A stretch of 64,000 nucleotides of DNA, taken from Halpernia humi. GTDB taxonomy: Bacteria > Bacteroidota > Bacteroidia > Flavobacteriales > Weeksellaceae. Positions 8,440 to 18,881 of the stretch are shown in pieces (the stretch's first letter is position 1; each line of letters starts with the position of its first letter). A program made the translations under genes and the position numbers. Where the stretch lies: NCBI RefSeq assembly GCF_900108025.1, contig NZ_FNUS01000004.1, positions 222,417-286,416 on the forward strand, given 5' to 3'. The notes under the pieces were generated by a model. The model worked only from the letters and a program-made list of their open reading frames with translations, was not told the origin of the DNA and did not search any database.

Positions 8440-10896
8440 TTAAAAAGCCTTAACCAGTTTGAAACTGATATTTGTGCCCATATTGTAGATTCCTAAATGT
8501 CCGTTTGGAGAGGCGGAATATTCTTCAAAATATTTTAATCTGCTTAAGTGATCTTGGTAGGCAACATTAAATAAATTGTTGGCCAAAACATAAACATCAA
8601 ACAAATTATTACCTTTTTTATTTAAAATAGAAGTTCCAAAACCAACATTTATCAGAGAATATCCTGGTGTAGGTGTTTCTGTATTATCGTAGCTGTAAAC
8701 TCTATTTTGTGTAGCAGTATATTGAAGTTGTAATTTCACAAAAGTTTTAGAAAAAGTATTTGATTTTTCCTCAAAATTATAACGCAATTCTGAAAGTAAT
8801 CTAAATGGTGGCATTTGTGGCACATATTTATTTTCTACGGTTCTTTCTGCGCCAGTAAAACTTTCATTGTCGCCATAAATTAAAGAAGCAGAATTTTCAA
8901 AATGTAAATTTTTAAAAATATGAAAATCTATATTTCCCTCTAAACCATAAAGCAGAACTTTGCCTTGTTGAAATTTATAAGTAGGATATTTTTGCCCACC
9001 ACTTTCACTTAAAACATCGGTTCCATCTGCATTTTGCAAACGTGAGTTGTATATATAATTATTGATATGGTTTACAAATAAACTTGCGCCCGCATTTACA
9101 AATTTGGAAGAAAACGTTCCGCCCAAATCGGCTTGCGTACTAAATTCTGGTTTAAATTGATCATTACCAATTTGATACAAACCCGTCCCTGGATGAACAC
9201 CATTTGCAGAAATTTCTGAAACATTTGGCGCTCTGTATCCTCGGGCTAAATTGGATTTCAAAGCCCATTTTCTGTTAAAAATATAAGTAGCACCAAAACT
9301 TCCTGTTACACCTTCAAAGTTGGTAGAATAGTCGCTAAAGAGTTTGTCGGCTCCAACTCTATCACTTCCATAAACTGGCTGATCAAAACCACTGATAGCA
9401 TTTGGCTTGGTATATAAGTCATAATTACTAAATTTTCTGTAATCATAGCGAATTCCACCTGCTAAATTTAATTTATCCCAATCTTTTTTAAATGTAACGA
9501 AAGCACCTAAATCAAATTGGTTGTAAGACGGAATTACAAATTCGGTTCCGCCAAGAACGTCGTTTTTTTGATACATCCCATTAACACCAAAAACAATATC
9601 CCACTTATCAAATTGAGGTAAATTGTATTTCACATCGTAATTAAAAGTATTTAGTTTTAAATCTAAACCAGGCACATTTTGGTAGGGCACTTCGGGATGG
9701 CTAAACTCTTGTCTTTCACTTATTTGATAAGCAAAATTTGCATCTAATCTACTATCTCCTAAATAGAAAGTATTTTTTAAAAATGCTCTGTAATGCTGCA
9801 CTTTTTGATGCAAAACCGATATTTTATAAGAACTCAACTCACTATCTGGAACAATTGGGCGGAAAGTATCTGCTTCTGTAATCTGGCTGGTGAATTTTCT
9901 AGATAAAGAGTCTCGGCTTCCGTCAGGAATTTCTTGTAAATCATTAAATAAAGAAACATTCAAATGGCTAAAACCCCACTTTTTATGCAAACCTAAAAAA
10001 ACATCGGCCGCAGTTTGGTTAAAACCTGTATTGTAAACGCGGCCATCAATTTTATTGCGATAATTAGTAGCGGCTTGTTTAGAAATTCTACCGCCGTATT
10101 CGAAGCCATTTTTATTTCCTGTTAAAAATAAAGAGCCGCCATACATGCCATTATTGGTTTGATATTCTGTTGTTGCAGAACCCGAAATTTTATTTTCAGG
10201 ACCGGCTCCGGTTGGTATCAAGTTTACAACGCCCGCCAAAGCATCGGATCCGTACATTAAACTTGCAGGCCCTTTTATCACTTCTATATGGTCTATTCCA
10301 TAATTATCTACTTCAATACCGTGTTCGTCTCCCCATTGTTGGCCTTCTTGGCGAATGCCATCATACAAAGTGAGAATTCTATTAAAACCAAGACCTCTAA
10401 TAATAGGTTTTGAAATGTTTGGTCCACTCGTAACTGTGCTTACGCCAGGTGTTTTTGCAATGGCATCAATAATATTAGTTGACAAATTCGTCACAATATT
10501 GGCTTTGCTAATACTCACAATCGGCAAAGGTGATTTTTTGATTTGGACTGCTTTGGAAGAGCCTGTGATCACGACTTCGGCAATCTCGGTGGCGCTTTTA
10601 TCTAATTTAAAATCGGCTGTGGTTTCACCTTGAATCTTTACCGTTTTAGAAAAAGATTTATAATCACTCGCGGTAGCTTCAATCACATAAGATGCCGCTG
10701 GAATATTTGAGAAATGGTAATTTCCCATTGCATCTGTAAGAACAGAATTATGCAAATCTACAATGGTTACTTTTGCATTTGGGATTGGTTTATTTGTGGT
10801 ATCGTCCACTATTTTTCCCGATAAAGCATTTTGCGAATAGCCTAAAAAGCCTAGAAATAAGCCTAAAAAAAGGCTTAAAATATATTTAAAATTCAT
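8440..10896 (-). CDS. TonB-dependent receptor with CarboxypepD_reg-like domain
   Basis: An 818-residue outer-membrane receptor. Signal peptide to about residue 21, then a carboxypeptidase-regulatory-like domain (LSGKIVDDTTNKPIPNAKVTI), a plug domain (TPGVSTVTSGPNISKPIIRG, then IEVIKGPASLMYGSDALAGV) and a long beta-barrel ending in FKLVKAF with the terminal Phe of outer-membrane proteins. It imports a substrate using TonB energy. A small Cys/His protein lies directly upstream on the same strand. By analogy with DUF2946-like genes beside copper receptors in Proteobacteria, a metal or metal chelate is the likely cargo; this is inference. Confidence 0.9.
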   Translation of the reverse strand: MNFKYILSLFLGLFLGFLGYSQNALSGKIVDDTTNKPIPNAKVTIVDLHNSVLTDAMGNYHFSNIPAASYVIEATASDYKSFSKTVKIQGETTADFKLDKSATEIAEVVITGSSKAVQIKKSPLPIVSISKANIVTNLSTNIIDAIAKTPGVSTVTSGPNISKPIIRGLGFNRILTLYDGIRQEGQQWGDEHGIEVDNYGIDHIEVIKGPASLMYGSDALAGVVNLIPTGAGPENKISGSATTEYQTNNGMYGGSLFLTGNKNGFEYGGRISKQAATNYRNKIDGRVYNTGFNQTAADVFLGLHKKWGFSHLNVSLFNDLQEIPDGSRDSLSRKFTSQITEADTFRPIVPDSELSSYKISVLHQKVQHYRAFLKNTFYLGDSRLDANFAYQISERQEFSHPEVPYQNVPGLDLKLNTFNYDVKYNLPQFDKWDIVFGVNGMYQKNDVLGGTEFVIPSYNQFDLGAFVTFKKDWDKLNLAGGIRYDYRKFSNYDLYTKPNAISGFDQPVYGSDRVGADKLFSDYSTNFEGVTGSFGATYIFNRKWALKSNLARGYRAPNVSEISANGVHPGTGLYQIGNDQFKPEFSTQADLGGTFSSKFVNAGASLFVNHINNYIYNSRLQNADGTDVLSESGGQKYPTYKFQQGKVLLYGLEGNIDFHIFKNLHFENSASLIYGDNESFTGAERTVENKYVPQMPPFRLLSELRYNFEEKSNTFSKTFVKLQLQYTATQNRVYSYDNTETPTPGYSLINVGFGTSILNKKGNNLFDVYVLANNLFNVAYQDHLSRLKYFEEYSASPNGHLGIYNMGTNISFKLVKAF

Positions 10897-11072
10897 TTTT
10901 TTTATTTAAAATTATTGCAACAAACTATTATAAAACATTTGCTGCATTATATGTAAAAACTGAGAATAATTGCGTCTATATATATAATGATATAAACAGT
11001 TTTGAAAACTAAAAACATAGTAATTACCTCCACTACATTGGTGAGATAAGCATTACTAATTTTCAAAAAACT

Positions 11073-11423
11073 TTAAATAAATTGTGGCGGTCCGCGCAGA
11101 TGGCGGTGGAAAAGTGATATTTTGCTTATGCGATAATTCGCTTCAGTGATTTTTAATTCAGTAAAATTAAAATCTGATAGCGTAACCGCAAATGAAGGTG
11201 GCAAAAGAATTGGCGCTGAAGCAAAATGACATGAAAGACAATCATCGCTATTATTGATGGTACTTTGTGCGCTAATTTTAGCGGTAGAATTTTTAAAATT
11301 AAAATCCTTGTAGAAATAGCCAGCATTGTGCTTGTGGATGTTTGATGCAATTAAAAACGCAAAAATATAAATGCTGGAAAACAGCACCGATAAATACTTT
11401 TTTAAATTATTATTGCAATTCAC
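11073..11423 (-). CDS. Small membrane protein, DUF2946-like, with CxxC motif
   Basis: A 116-residue protein with an N-terminal hydrophobic segment (about residues 9-26), a central DDCLSCHF motif and a C-terminus HRHLRGPPQFI. DUF2946-type proteins beside copper TonB receptors likewise carry a CxxC motif and end with an Arg-Pro-Pro-like tail, so this may be a distant counterpart that handles a metal. It precedes the TonB receptor gene by 176 bases on the same strand. The only in-frame start is GTG at 11423, which sits four bases after a TAACTTTG box, so its message may lack a leader. Function is inferred only from context and motifs. Confidence 0.6.
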   Translation of the reverse strand: MNCNNNLKKYLSVLFSSIYIFAFLIASNIHKHNAGYFYKDFNFKNSTAKISAQSTINNSDDCLSCHFASAPILLPPSFAVTLSDFNFTELKITEANYRISKISLFHRHLRGPPQFI

Positions 11424-11428
11424 GTGGG

Positions 11429-11462
11429 CAAAGTTACAAAATAAGTGTAATATGGTTACAAA
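11429..11462 (-). promoter_or_regulatory. Possible promoter of the receptor operon
   Basis: Minus strand TTTG, 22 bases, TAACTTTG. The spacing is at the long end for the Bacteroidota pattern. The box lies immediately before the GTG start at 11423. Confidence 0.4.
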
Positions 11463-11537
11463 AAAAGTGTAACATTCACCTATAATTCATATAAATTAAA
11501 AGTGAATTTTGTAAATTTGCAGTGAAAAAAAATATAT

Positions 11538-12524
11538 ATGGCAGAAAGTGCAGTGAAAAAGATAGCGGTTTTTACTTCTGGCGGTGATGCACCAGGAATG
11601 AATGCAGCAATAAGAGCGGTTGTAAGAACAGCCAATCATTTTAATATTGAATGTTTCGGCGTTTGGGAAGGCTACAATGGTTTAATAAAAGGCGAATTTA
11701 TAAAAATGGGGCCACGCTCCGTGAAAAACATCATAAACCGAGGTGGTACAATTTTGAAATCTGCGCGCTCTTTAGAATTTAAAACAAAAGAAGGACGGCA
11801 AAAAGCCTACGAAAATTGCAAAAAAGAAGGTATCGATGCCTTGGTTTGTATTGGTGGTGATGGAACTTTTACTGGTGCAACTATTTTTAATGAAGAATTC
11901 GGCATTAAAACGATTGGTATTCCCGGAACGATTGATAATGATATTTTTGGCTCCGATAATACAATTGGTTACGATACCGCCCTCAATACTGCGATGGATG
12001 CTATTGACAAAATTCGAGATACTGCTACGTCGCACAACCGCGTATTTTTTGTAGAAGTAATGGGGCGTGATGCAGGTTTTATTGCTTTAAATAGTGGTAT
12101 TGCAGCGGGCGCTTTGGATATTATTATACCTGAAACAAGAGATAATATTGATGACCTTTTTGAAACTTTTGTAAAAGCACAAAAAGCGGGAAAATCTTCT
12201 AGTATTGTGGTGGTTGCAGAAGGCGAAAAATTAGGGAATATTTATGGTTTAGCAGAACTCACAAAAAAACAATTCCCACATTATGATATTCGTGTTGCAA
12301 TTTTAGGGCATATTCAGCGCGGTGGTTCTCCATCTTGTGCAGATAGAGTTTTGGCAAGTAGATTGGGCTATGGCGCAGTTGTAGGCTTGATGGAAGGCAG
12401 AGTAAATGTAATGGCTGGTTTGCAAGCCAACAAATTAGTATTCACGCCATTTAGAGAAGCCATTAAAAAACACAATAATATTAATGAAGATCTATTAAGA
12501 ATATCAGAAATATTAGCAATTTAG
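11538..12524 (+). CDS. pfkA: ATP-dependent 6-phosphofructokinase
   Basis: Phosphorylates fructose 6-phosphate to fructose 1,6-bisphosphate in glycolysis. The 328 residues show the family motifs in order: FTSGGDAPGMNAAIRA (ATP site), GGDGT near residues 105-109, the catalytic PGTIDND near 129-135, MGRDAGFIA and HIQRGG. A TAAATTTG box lies at 11512-11519, 18 bases before the ATG. The GAPDH gene follows after 51 bases, so the two glycolytic genes are probably one transcript ending at the terminator at 13603. Confidence 0.97.
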   Translation: MAESAVKKIAVFTSGGDAPGMNAAIRAVVRTANHFNIECFGVWEGYNGLIKGEFIKMGPRSVKNIINRGGTILKSARSLEFKTKEGRQKAYENCKKEGIDALVCIGGDGTFTGATIFNEEFGIKTIGIPGTIDNDIFGSDNTIGYDTALNTAMDAIDKIRDTATSHNRVFFVEVMGRDAGFIALNSGIAAGALDIIIPETRDNIDDLFETFVKAQKAGKSSSIVVVAEGEKLGNIYGLAELTKKQFPHYDIRVAILGHIQRGGSPSCADRVLASRLGYGAVVGLMEGRVNVMAGLQANKLVFTPFREAIKKHNNINEDLLRISEILAI

Positions 12525-12560
12525 CGATTGTATATTTCAAAAAATTAAATAAATAATTAA

Positions 12561-13580
<1,020 letters not shown>

Positions 13581-13602
13581 GATTTTAACTAAAATAAAAA
13601 AG

Positions 13603-13634
13603 AACCTCTCAAAATAATTGAGAGGTTTTTTTTG
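13603..13634 (+). terminator. Terminator of the pfkA-gap unit
   Basis: Stem AACCTCTCAA with complement TTGAGAGGTT, followed by a run of eight T. Confidence 0.9.
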
Positions 13635-13780
13635 CCTAAATATTGAAGTGTGGATTATAAATTGTTCCTTTAAAAAAAATGAAAAAACTGCATCGTTTTT
13701 CCCAATCCCAAAAGAAGCCGTGCAAAACATTAAAAATGACGTTGCTTTTTTGAAGATTATATAAAAAGTTACTTCATAAA

Positions 13781-14629
13781 TTAGGATGGCAAAGAAGTCA
13801 TATTTTGAAGTGGGTTTACCATAGAAACACCTTCATCGTCTAACCTTCTTTTTAGTTGAACGTAGGCTTCACTTCTTACTTTTAAGAAACTTTCGCCAGT
13901 GGCCATCCAAAACCTAACATCTATATAATATACCCCTAAACTTTGTTTTACTACAATTATTTGTGCTTCATCTGGCCTTTGTACACCTTCTAATTTAGTA
14001 AGTTCATCATGAAGCACTTCTTTTACTTTTGTAAGATTTTCTGTATTTGGAATTTCTAAACTTATATAAATTTTTCTAGCATCAGAAGCAGTGACATTCA
14101 CAAATGGAGCGGTGAAAATCAATTGATTTGGAATAAAATATTTTCTTCCATCATCGGCTGTTACTTTAGTCGTTAGCAAACCAATTTCTAAAACAGTCCC
14201 AGAAACGCCATCAATAGTTACATAATCTCCCACTTGAAACGCTTTATCTGCACCCACTAGCATTCCAGAAAAAATACTGGAAACCAAATCCTTCAATGCA
14301 ACACCAGCAACAACACCAGCAACTCCCAAACTACCTACTAATTTTAGCATAAAACTACCAAGCCCCATTACTTCTAAAGAAATAAAAGTACCCGCGAGTA
14401 TAAATAGAAATTTAAAAAAACCCACTAAAGATTCTATAGTTTCGGTTTTTTTTGTTTTGGGAAATAATTTGTGAAAAGTTCGGAGAGCAACTTTGCTCAA
14501 AAATTTATTAAAGGCAAATATGACCAAGAATACTAAAATGCCGATCAAAAGCCGAGGCGTAAATTTTATAAAACTGTCCATCCACTTGCCAAATACCTCA
14601 TCAATCGTTTGAAAATAATCCATATACAA
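13781..14629 (-). CDS. Mechanosensitive ion channel, MscS family
   Basis: A 282-residue small-conductance mechanosensitive channel. It has three hydrophobic segments (about residues 20-45, 60-85 and 90-110), the last glycine- and alanine-rich as in the pore helix (LVGSLGVAGVVAGVALKDLVSSIFSG). The cytoplasmic beta domain then starts at VGADKAFQVGDYVTIDGVSG. It releases solutes during osmotic down-shock. It stands alone. The 150 bases between it and the gap terminator hold only a weak open frame (13646-13764). Confidence 0.93.
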   Translation of the reverse strand: MYMDYFQTIDEVFGKWMDSFIKFTPRLLIGILVFLVIFAFNKFLSKVALRTFHKLFPKTKKTETIESLVGFFKFLFILAGTFISLEVMGLGSFMLKLVGSLGVAGVVAGVALKDLVSSIFSGMLVGADKAFQVGDYVTIDGVSGTVLEIGLLTTKVTADDGRKYFIPNQLIFTAPFVNVTASDARKIYISLEIPNTENLTKVKEVLHDELTKLEGVQRPDEAQIIVVKQSLGVYYIDVRFWMATGESFLKVRSEAYVQLKRRLDDEGVSMVNPLQNMTSLPS

Positions 14630-14643
14630 AAAAATTTAAATAA

Positions 14644-14672
14644 TAAAAAAACTGTAAATATAACATTTACAG
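14644..14672 (-). terminator. Terminator of the outer-membrane barrel gene
   Basis: Stem CTGTAAAT and ATTTACAG around a 5-base loop, followed on the minus strand by a T-run. It lies directly after the stop codon at 14699. Confidence 0.75.
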
Positions 14673-14698
14673 CCATTAGAAACCCTGAATAGTTTCAA

Positions 14699-15286
14699 TT
14701 ATTCAGATTTCATATTACTTACCGCTTTTGAGGCAGGCAAAAAAATGTTTAAACCTAACCTAAACGCAATATTAGATGTTGTTCCTCTATTACCAAAACC
14801 TAGATTACCGTTCAGTTTTAAAGAAGCATCCAATCCAATATTTGGTGTTATAAAATAAGTATAACCAGGTCCGATTCCTAAATCTAAACCATTTGCAGAA
14901 TCTCCACCGTCAGAAATGGTTGTTCCGCCAATTCCTGCATTTCCTTCTAAAAAGAATCTACCATGTTTTAATAAACTATCTACACCTTGCTCACCTGGAG
15001 ATAGATAATATCTAGACAAAGCACCTACTCCGTAACTAAAAGTGGTTGGCGAACTTTTTGCTCCCGAAAACCCTAGCCTTACATAAGGCCCAACGGCCCA
15101 ATTATCTTGTACAAAATAAGCGGCTTGAGGCGTAATTTGCACGTTATATCCTGCTCCTTCATTCAATCCAAAATTAGCCGCAGCCAATTCTCCACCTACC
15201 ATCCAATTTCCTTTTTGTATTTGAGCATTGGTTGCTGTGAATAAACCTGCACCAATTATTGCGCAACTTAAAAATAACTTTTTCAT
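14699..15286 (-). CDS. Outer membrane beta-barrel protein
   Basis: 195 residues. A signal peptide (MKKLFLSCAIIGAGLFTATNAQ) is followed by alternating amphipathic strands such as WMVGGELAAANFGL, WAVGPYVRLGFSG and IAFRLGLNIFL, typical of a small eight-stranded barrel of the OmpA/OmpX-like kind. Such proteins are abundant in Flavobacteriia and their specific role is usually unknown. It is monocistronic, with a terminator at 14644-14672. Confidence 0.8.
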   Translation of the reverse strand: MKKLFLSCAIIGAGLFTATNAQIQKGNWMVGGELAAANFGLNEGAGYNVQITPQAAYFVQDNWAVGPYVRLGFSGAKSSPTTFSYGVGALSRYYLSPGEQGVDSLLKHGRFFLEGNAGIGGTTISDGGDSANGLDLGIGPGYTYFITPNIGLDASLKLNGNLGFGNRGTTSNIAFRLGLNIFLPASKAVSNMKSE

Positions 15287-15387
15287 AATATCTTTTTTTT
15301 TAAATGTTAAAATAGATTACAAAAGAGTCAAGTTTTATGCCACTTTTAAAAAAAAATTATTATAAAACATAAAAAAGCGAATTTATT

Positions 15388-15906
15388 TTACGAAAAATAT
15401 AATAACAAAACACTTAATATTAATCCACCCAAAGTGTACAACATCCCTCTTTTAAATACTTTAGACTTCACATTAAACATCCAAAAACTAGAAATCACAA
15501 AAAACAATAATGATACAGCAAAAAATATATTTAGTGGCGCCAAACGTGATTTTGATTGGGCTTTATGTAAATTCGCCATCTGTTTCAGAAGATATGGCAA
15601 ATCTTTTTTAGTATATTTTGCAACGCCAGTTTCCTTATTATAATTTCCATTTTTGAAATATATTGTATTTTTTATCACTTTATAAACTTCAAAATTTTTG
15701 ATTTTTAACTCTTTTTCCAATTTCATTTCTGATAAATTTTTGCCCAATTTTTTTTCAATAGTAATTTCTTTTTTAAAAAAATCAGTATCTCTGAAGATTA
15801 ATACTATACCACTGAAAGCATAAATCGCCATAATTCCTGCCATAAAGAACCCTAAATAACGGTGCGTAATTCTCATAAAACTTCTCGTGTCTTTTATTTT
15901 TGCCAT
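15388..15906 (-). CDS. PepSY-associated transmembrane protein
   Basis: A 172-residue membrane protein. It begins MAKIKDTRSFMRITHRYLGF, the usual start of the PepSY-TM type found with siderophore receptors, followed by a membrane helix, a soluble PepSY-like part and two helices at the C-terminus. An in-frame GTG at 15951 would add 15 residues, but the ATG at 15906 fits the family. It follows the siderophore receptor gene by 82 bases on the same strand. Such proteins are thought to help release or reduce iron from imported siderophores. Confidence 0.8.
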   Translation of the reverse strand: MAKIKDTRSFMRITHRYLGFFMAGIMAIYAFSGIVLIFRDTDFFKKEITIEKKLGKNLSEMKLEKELKIKNFEVYKVIKNTIYFKNGNYNKETGVAKYTKKDLPYLLKQMANLHKAQSKSRLAPLNIFFAVSLLFFVISSFWMFNVKSKVFKRGMLYTLGGLILSVLLLYFS

Positions 15907-15988
15907 AGTTTTTCGTTTTAAAGTTGAAAAAGCGGCAAGCGAAGTTGCCACTTTTAAAACTTATAATGAATGAATTTAATTAATGAAT

Positions 15989-18211
15989 TTAAAGTTTATA
16001 CGTCAAAGTAAGATAAAAATTTCTAGGTGCAATCGGGTTTACAGAATAATTTTCGTGCACAGTATAATTTATCACATCAAAAAGATTTCCCACTTTACCC
16101 ATCACGCTGAATTTTTTAGACTCATAACCAAATGAAAGCGCAATTGTTGTATAATCTTTTACTGAAAATATTCTTGAAACTCCGTTTCTTTGGTCTAAAC
16201 TATTATTTCCCGTTTTGGTGTCATTCCAACCCGCTAATCTGTCGCCGATAAAATAAACTGTTGCACCTGCTTTAAAACCTTTTAAATATTCTGTAAAAGT
16301 GTAAAATGCCGAAGCGTTAAAAGTAGTAGCCGGTGTTCTCACAATTCTTTGATTTTCAACAAACCCAAATTGATCTGGCGTATCTTTATAAACAGAATGG
16401 TTATAAGAAAAACCACCAATTAAAGATAAATTCTTGGTTGGATTACCCGTGATATCAATTTCAAAACCTTGGCTTTGCAATTTCCCCGCAAAATCTTTTA
16501 TGCTAGAATCTGAGTTTGGATTTCCTTGTGCATTAAATTCTGCTGTTTGATAAAAATTTTGATTGATTATTTGATAAGCAGAAACATTTAAGGCCACAGC
16601 ATTATTCCAGAAGTTTTTCTTTAACCCAATCTCATATTGGTCAATTATTGAAGGTTTTAGTGAATTTAAATAAATATCAGTTCCAGTATTTGCAGAGAAA
16701 GAATTGGTGTAAGTTCCATAAATCGTCATATTTTTATTGGGTGTAAAAATTAACCCAAACTTTGGCGAAAAAGCCCGATTTACATTTCCTGCACTTTGAG
16801 TTTCAATGTTTTTAACAAAATCTTTTTTCTCACTACTTTTATTTTCGATATAAGACCATCTTAATCCTGCTAAAATTTTAAATTTTGAAGTTAAACTAAT
16901 GAAATCTTGCGCATAAACGCCAAATCTCTGTGTTGGGATTCTATTTCTACTAATTTTTTCCGCTTCTGGAATTGCGCCACTTGCCCAAGTTGAAGAATCA
17001 TCTAAATAGATTGTTCCATTTGCTAAATTTCCGTTTGTACCATAACTTGTTGGATTATTATAAACGTAAGAATCGGCTTGTAAAAAATCTCCATCTGTTC
17101 CTATTAAAATTTGATGTTTAACTTTTCCAGTGTTAAAATTTCCATTGATATTAATTTGCGCAGATGTATAATTTTGTTCTGTGTAAGTCTTGTTTAATGG
17201 GCGATCCCAAGAAAGTCTATCATTTTCGTCATAAACCCATCTTACCCTTTCTGTGGAATAATAATCTTTAGTATAATTTTGATAAGAAAGCACCGAATTT
17301 AAACCCCAATTATCATTAAACTGATGATTTACAATTATATCAGAAGTGGCTTGTTGCACATTTTGATATTGCCAGTTTGCACCGACAAAAGAATTTCTTT
17401 TTAATAAATCATTTAGTTTGTAAGTGCCGTCTTTATTGGTAATACTTCCAATTCCAAAATCTGGGGTGAAATCATTTTTTAAATAATCACCTTCCAAAAT
17501 TATTTGTGTATTTTCTCCAATATTAAAAACGAAAGACGGATTAAAATAATATTTTTTATTTTCTACCACGTCCCGAAAACTTTCAGCAGTTTCATAAGCA
17601 CCATTCACACGGAAAGCAATTTTTTTAGAAAGTGGCCCATAAAAATCAACGGTTGGTCTATAAACGTTCCAACTTCCTGCGTTCAAAGAAATACTTCCTC
17701 CTTGCGTAAAGCGTGGTTTTTTAGTGATTAAATTTACAATTCCGCCGGCAGCCGTATTTCCATAAAGCATTGCGTTACTACCTTTTAAAACCTCTACTCT
17801 TTCTAAGCCAGAAACTTCAGGAAAAACGCCGCTGTTTATTCGTGCGCCATTTTTAAAAATATTATCATTCCCAAAATTAAAGCCACGACCACCAAAACTG
17901 TCTTGCGAATTTCCTCGGGAAGATGTAACATACAATCCATTTACATTTTGCAAAACATCACTCAATTGCTTAGATTGCTGCTGCTCGATAATTTCATGTG
18001 TGACGATAGAGATCGGTTGCGGCGTGTCCATAACGGATAATTGCGATTTTCCACTTTGTAAATTGGCTTTATTTGGATTTCCAGTTTTGTGAAGTTGCAC
18101 GTCTTCAATTTCTTGAATTTTTAAGGTATCGATAATTGGTTTATAACTCAATTGGGCTTTTGCAAATCCGGAAATACAAAGTAAACCGAAGTAGAAAAAT
18201 GTTTGTTTCAT
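15989..18211 (-). CDS. TonB-dependent siderophore receptor
   Basis: A 740-residue outer-membrane receptor. After the signal peptide (to about residue 19) comes a plug domain: QLSVMDTPQPISIVTHEII, then QQSKQLSDVLQNVNGLYV, RGFNFGNDNIFKNGAR and VEVLKGSNAMLYGNTAAGG. The barrel ends FYLTLTYKL. The plug motifs match ferric-siderophore receptors of the FhuE/FpvA type. There is no carboxypeptidase-like N-terminal domain, unlike the receptor at 8440. The PepSY membrane gene downstream supports a role in iron uptake. A promoter-like pair is at 18243-18273; I did not identify a clear Fur site. Confidence 0.92.
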   Translation of the reverse strand: MKQTFFYFGLLCISGFAKAQLSYKPIIDTLKIQEIEDVQLHKTGNPNKANLQSGKSQLSVMDTPQPISIVTHEIIEQQQSKQLSDVLQNVNGLYVTSSRGNSQDSFGGRGFNFGNDNIFKNGARINSGVFPEVSGLERVEVLKGSNAMLYGNTAAGGIVNLITKKPRFTQGGSISLNAGSWNVYRPTVDFYGPLSKKIAFRVNGAYETAESFRDVVENKKYYFNPSFVFNIGENTQIILEGDYLKNDFTPDFGIGSITNKDGTYKLNDLLKRNSFVGANWQYQNVQQATSDIIVNHQFNDNWGLNSVLSYQNYTKDYYSTERVRWVYDENDRLSWDRPLNKTYTEQNYTSAQININGNFNTGKVKHQILIGTDGDFLQADSYVYNNPTSYGTNGNLANGTIYLDDSSTWASGAIPEAEKISRNRIPTQRFGVYAQDFISLTSKFKILAGLRWSYIENKSSEKKDFVKNIETQSAGNVNRAFSPKFGLIFTPNKNMTIYGTYTNSFSANTGTDIYLNSLKPSIIDQYEIGLKKNFWNNAVALNVSAYQIINQNFYQTAEFNAQGNPNSDSSIKDFAGKLQSQGFEIDITGNPTKNLSLIGGFSYNHSVYKDTPDQFGFVENQRIVRTPATTFNASAFYTFTEYLKGFKAGATVYFIGDRLAGWNDTKTGNNSLDQRNGVSRIFSVKDYTTIALSFGYESKKFSVMGKVGNLFDVINYTVHENYSVNPIAPRNFYLTLTYKL

Positions 18212-18242
18212 AAAATTATTTAGAATTATTATAAATAAAAAG

Positions 18243-18273
18243 CAAAAGTAAAATTTAATTATATCCGAACAAA
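18243..18273 (-). promoter_or_regulatory. Promoter of the siderophore receptor
   Basis: Minus strand TTTG, 19 bases, TACTTTTG: an exact fit to the Bacteroidota promoter pattern, about 30 bases upstream of the ATG at 18211. Confidence 0.6.
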
Positions 18274-18386
18274 GTTTATTTAGAACAATTAAAAATAAAA
18301 ACCAATTTCAAATCCTATTTCATTGTTTTATAGCAATATAAGTCGATATGATTTTAATCATTATCACAAAATTGATAATAAAAAAA

Positions 18387-18850
18387 CCTTGTCAAGGTTT
18401 TGAACCTTGACAAGGATAATTATAATCTAAGTTAAAAAACACGTGGGAAAATTTCATTTTCAATAATTTATGACAATTCAACATTTTAATTATAAGTTCT
18501 TTCTAAAAGCAAAAAAAAAACCTTGTCAAGGTTTTGAACCTTGACAAGGATAGTTTAGTGGGATTTTAAAGTTTGCTTTTCCTATTTTCTGTTTCTTTTC
18601 AGAACCTTGTCAAGGTTTTGAACCTTGACAAGGATAATTAAAATCTAAATTAAAAAACACGTGGGAAAATTTCATTTTCAATAATTTATGACAATTCAAC
18701 ATTTTAATTATAAGTTCTTTCTAAAAGCAAAAAAAAACCTTGTCAAGGTTTTGAACCTTGACAAGGATAGTTTAGTGGGATTTTAAAGTCTGTTTTTTCT
18801 ATTTTCTGTTTCTTTTCAGAACCTTGTCAAGGTTTTGAACCTTGACAAGG
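18387..18850. repeat. Five-copy palindrome array with tandem 217-base duplication
   Basis: The 670-base gap between the ABC-F and siderophore receptor genes holds five identical 29-base palindromes at 18387, 18521, 18605, 18738 and 18822. Each has a 13-base perfect stem (CCTTGTCAAGGTT) and a 3-base loop. The spacers alternate, so the block is a roughly 217-base unit present twice in tandem plus a third first hairpin. The half-stem CCTTGTCAAGG is itself a near-palindrome. No coding potential is seen. Confidence 0.9.
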
Positions 18851-18881
18851 ATAATTAAAATTATTTCTGAAAATTAAAGAA

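Noticed and set aside
18387..18850. CRISPR array, because of five regularly spaced identical repeats
   Set aside because: The repeats are perfect palindromes, the spacers are duplicated rather than unique and differ in length (105, 55, 104, 55 bases), and no cas gene is near.
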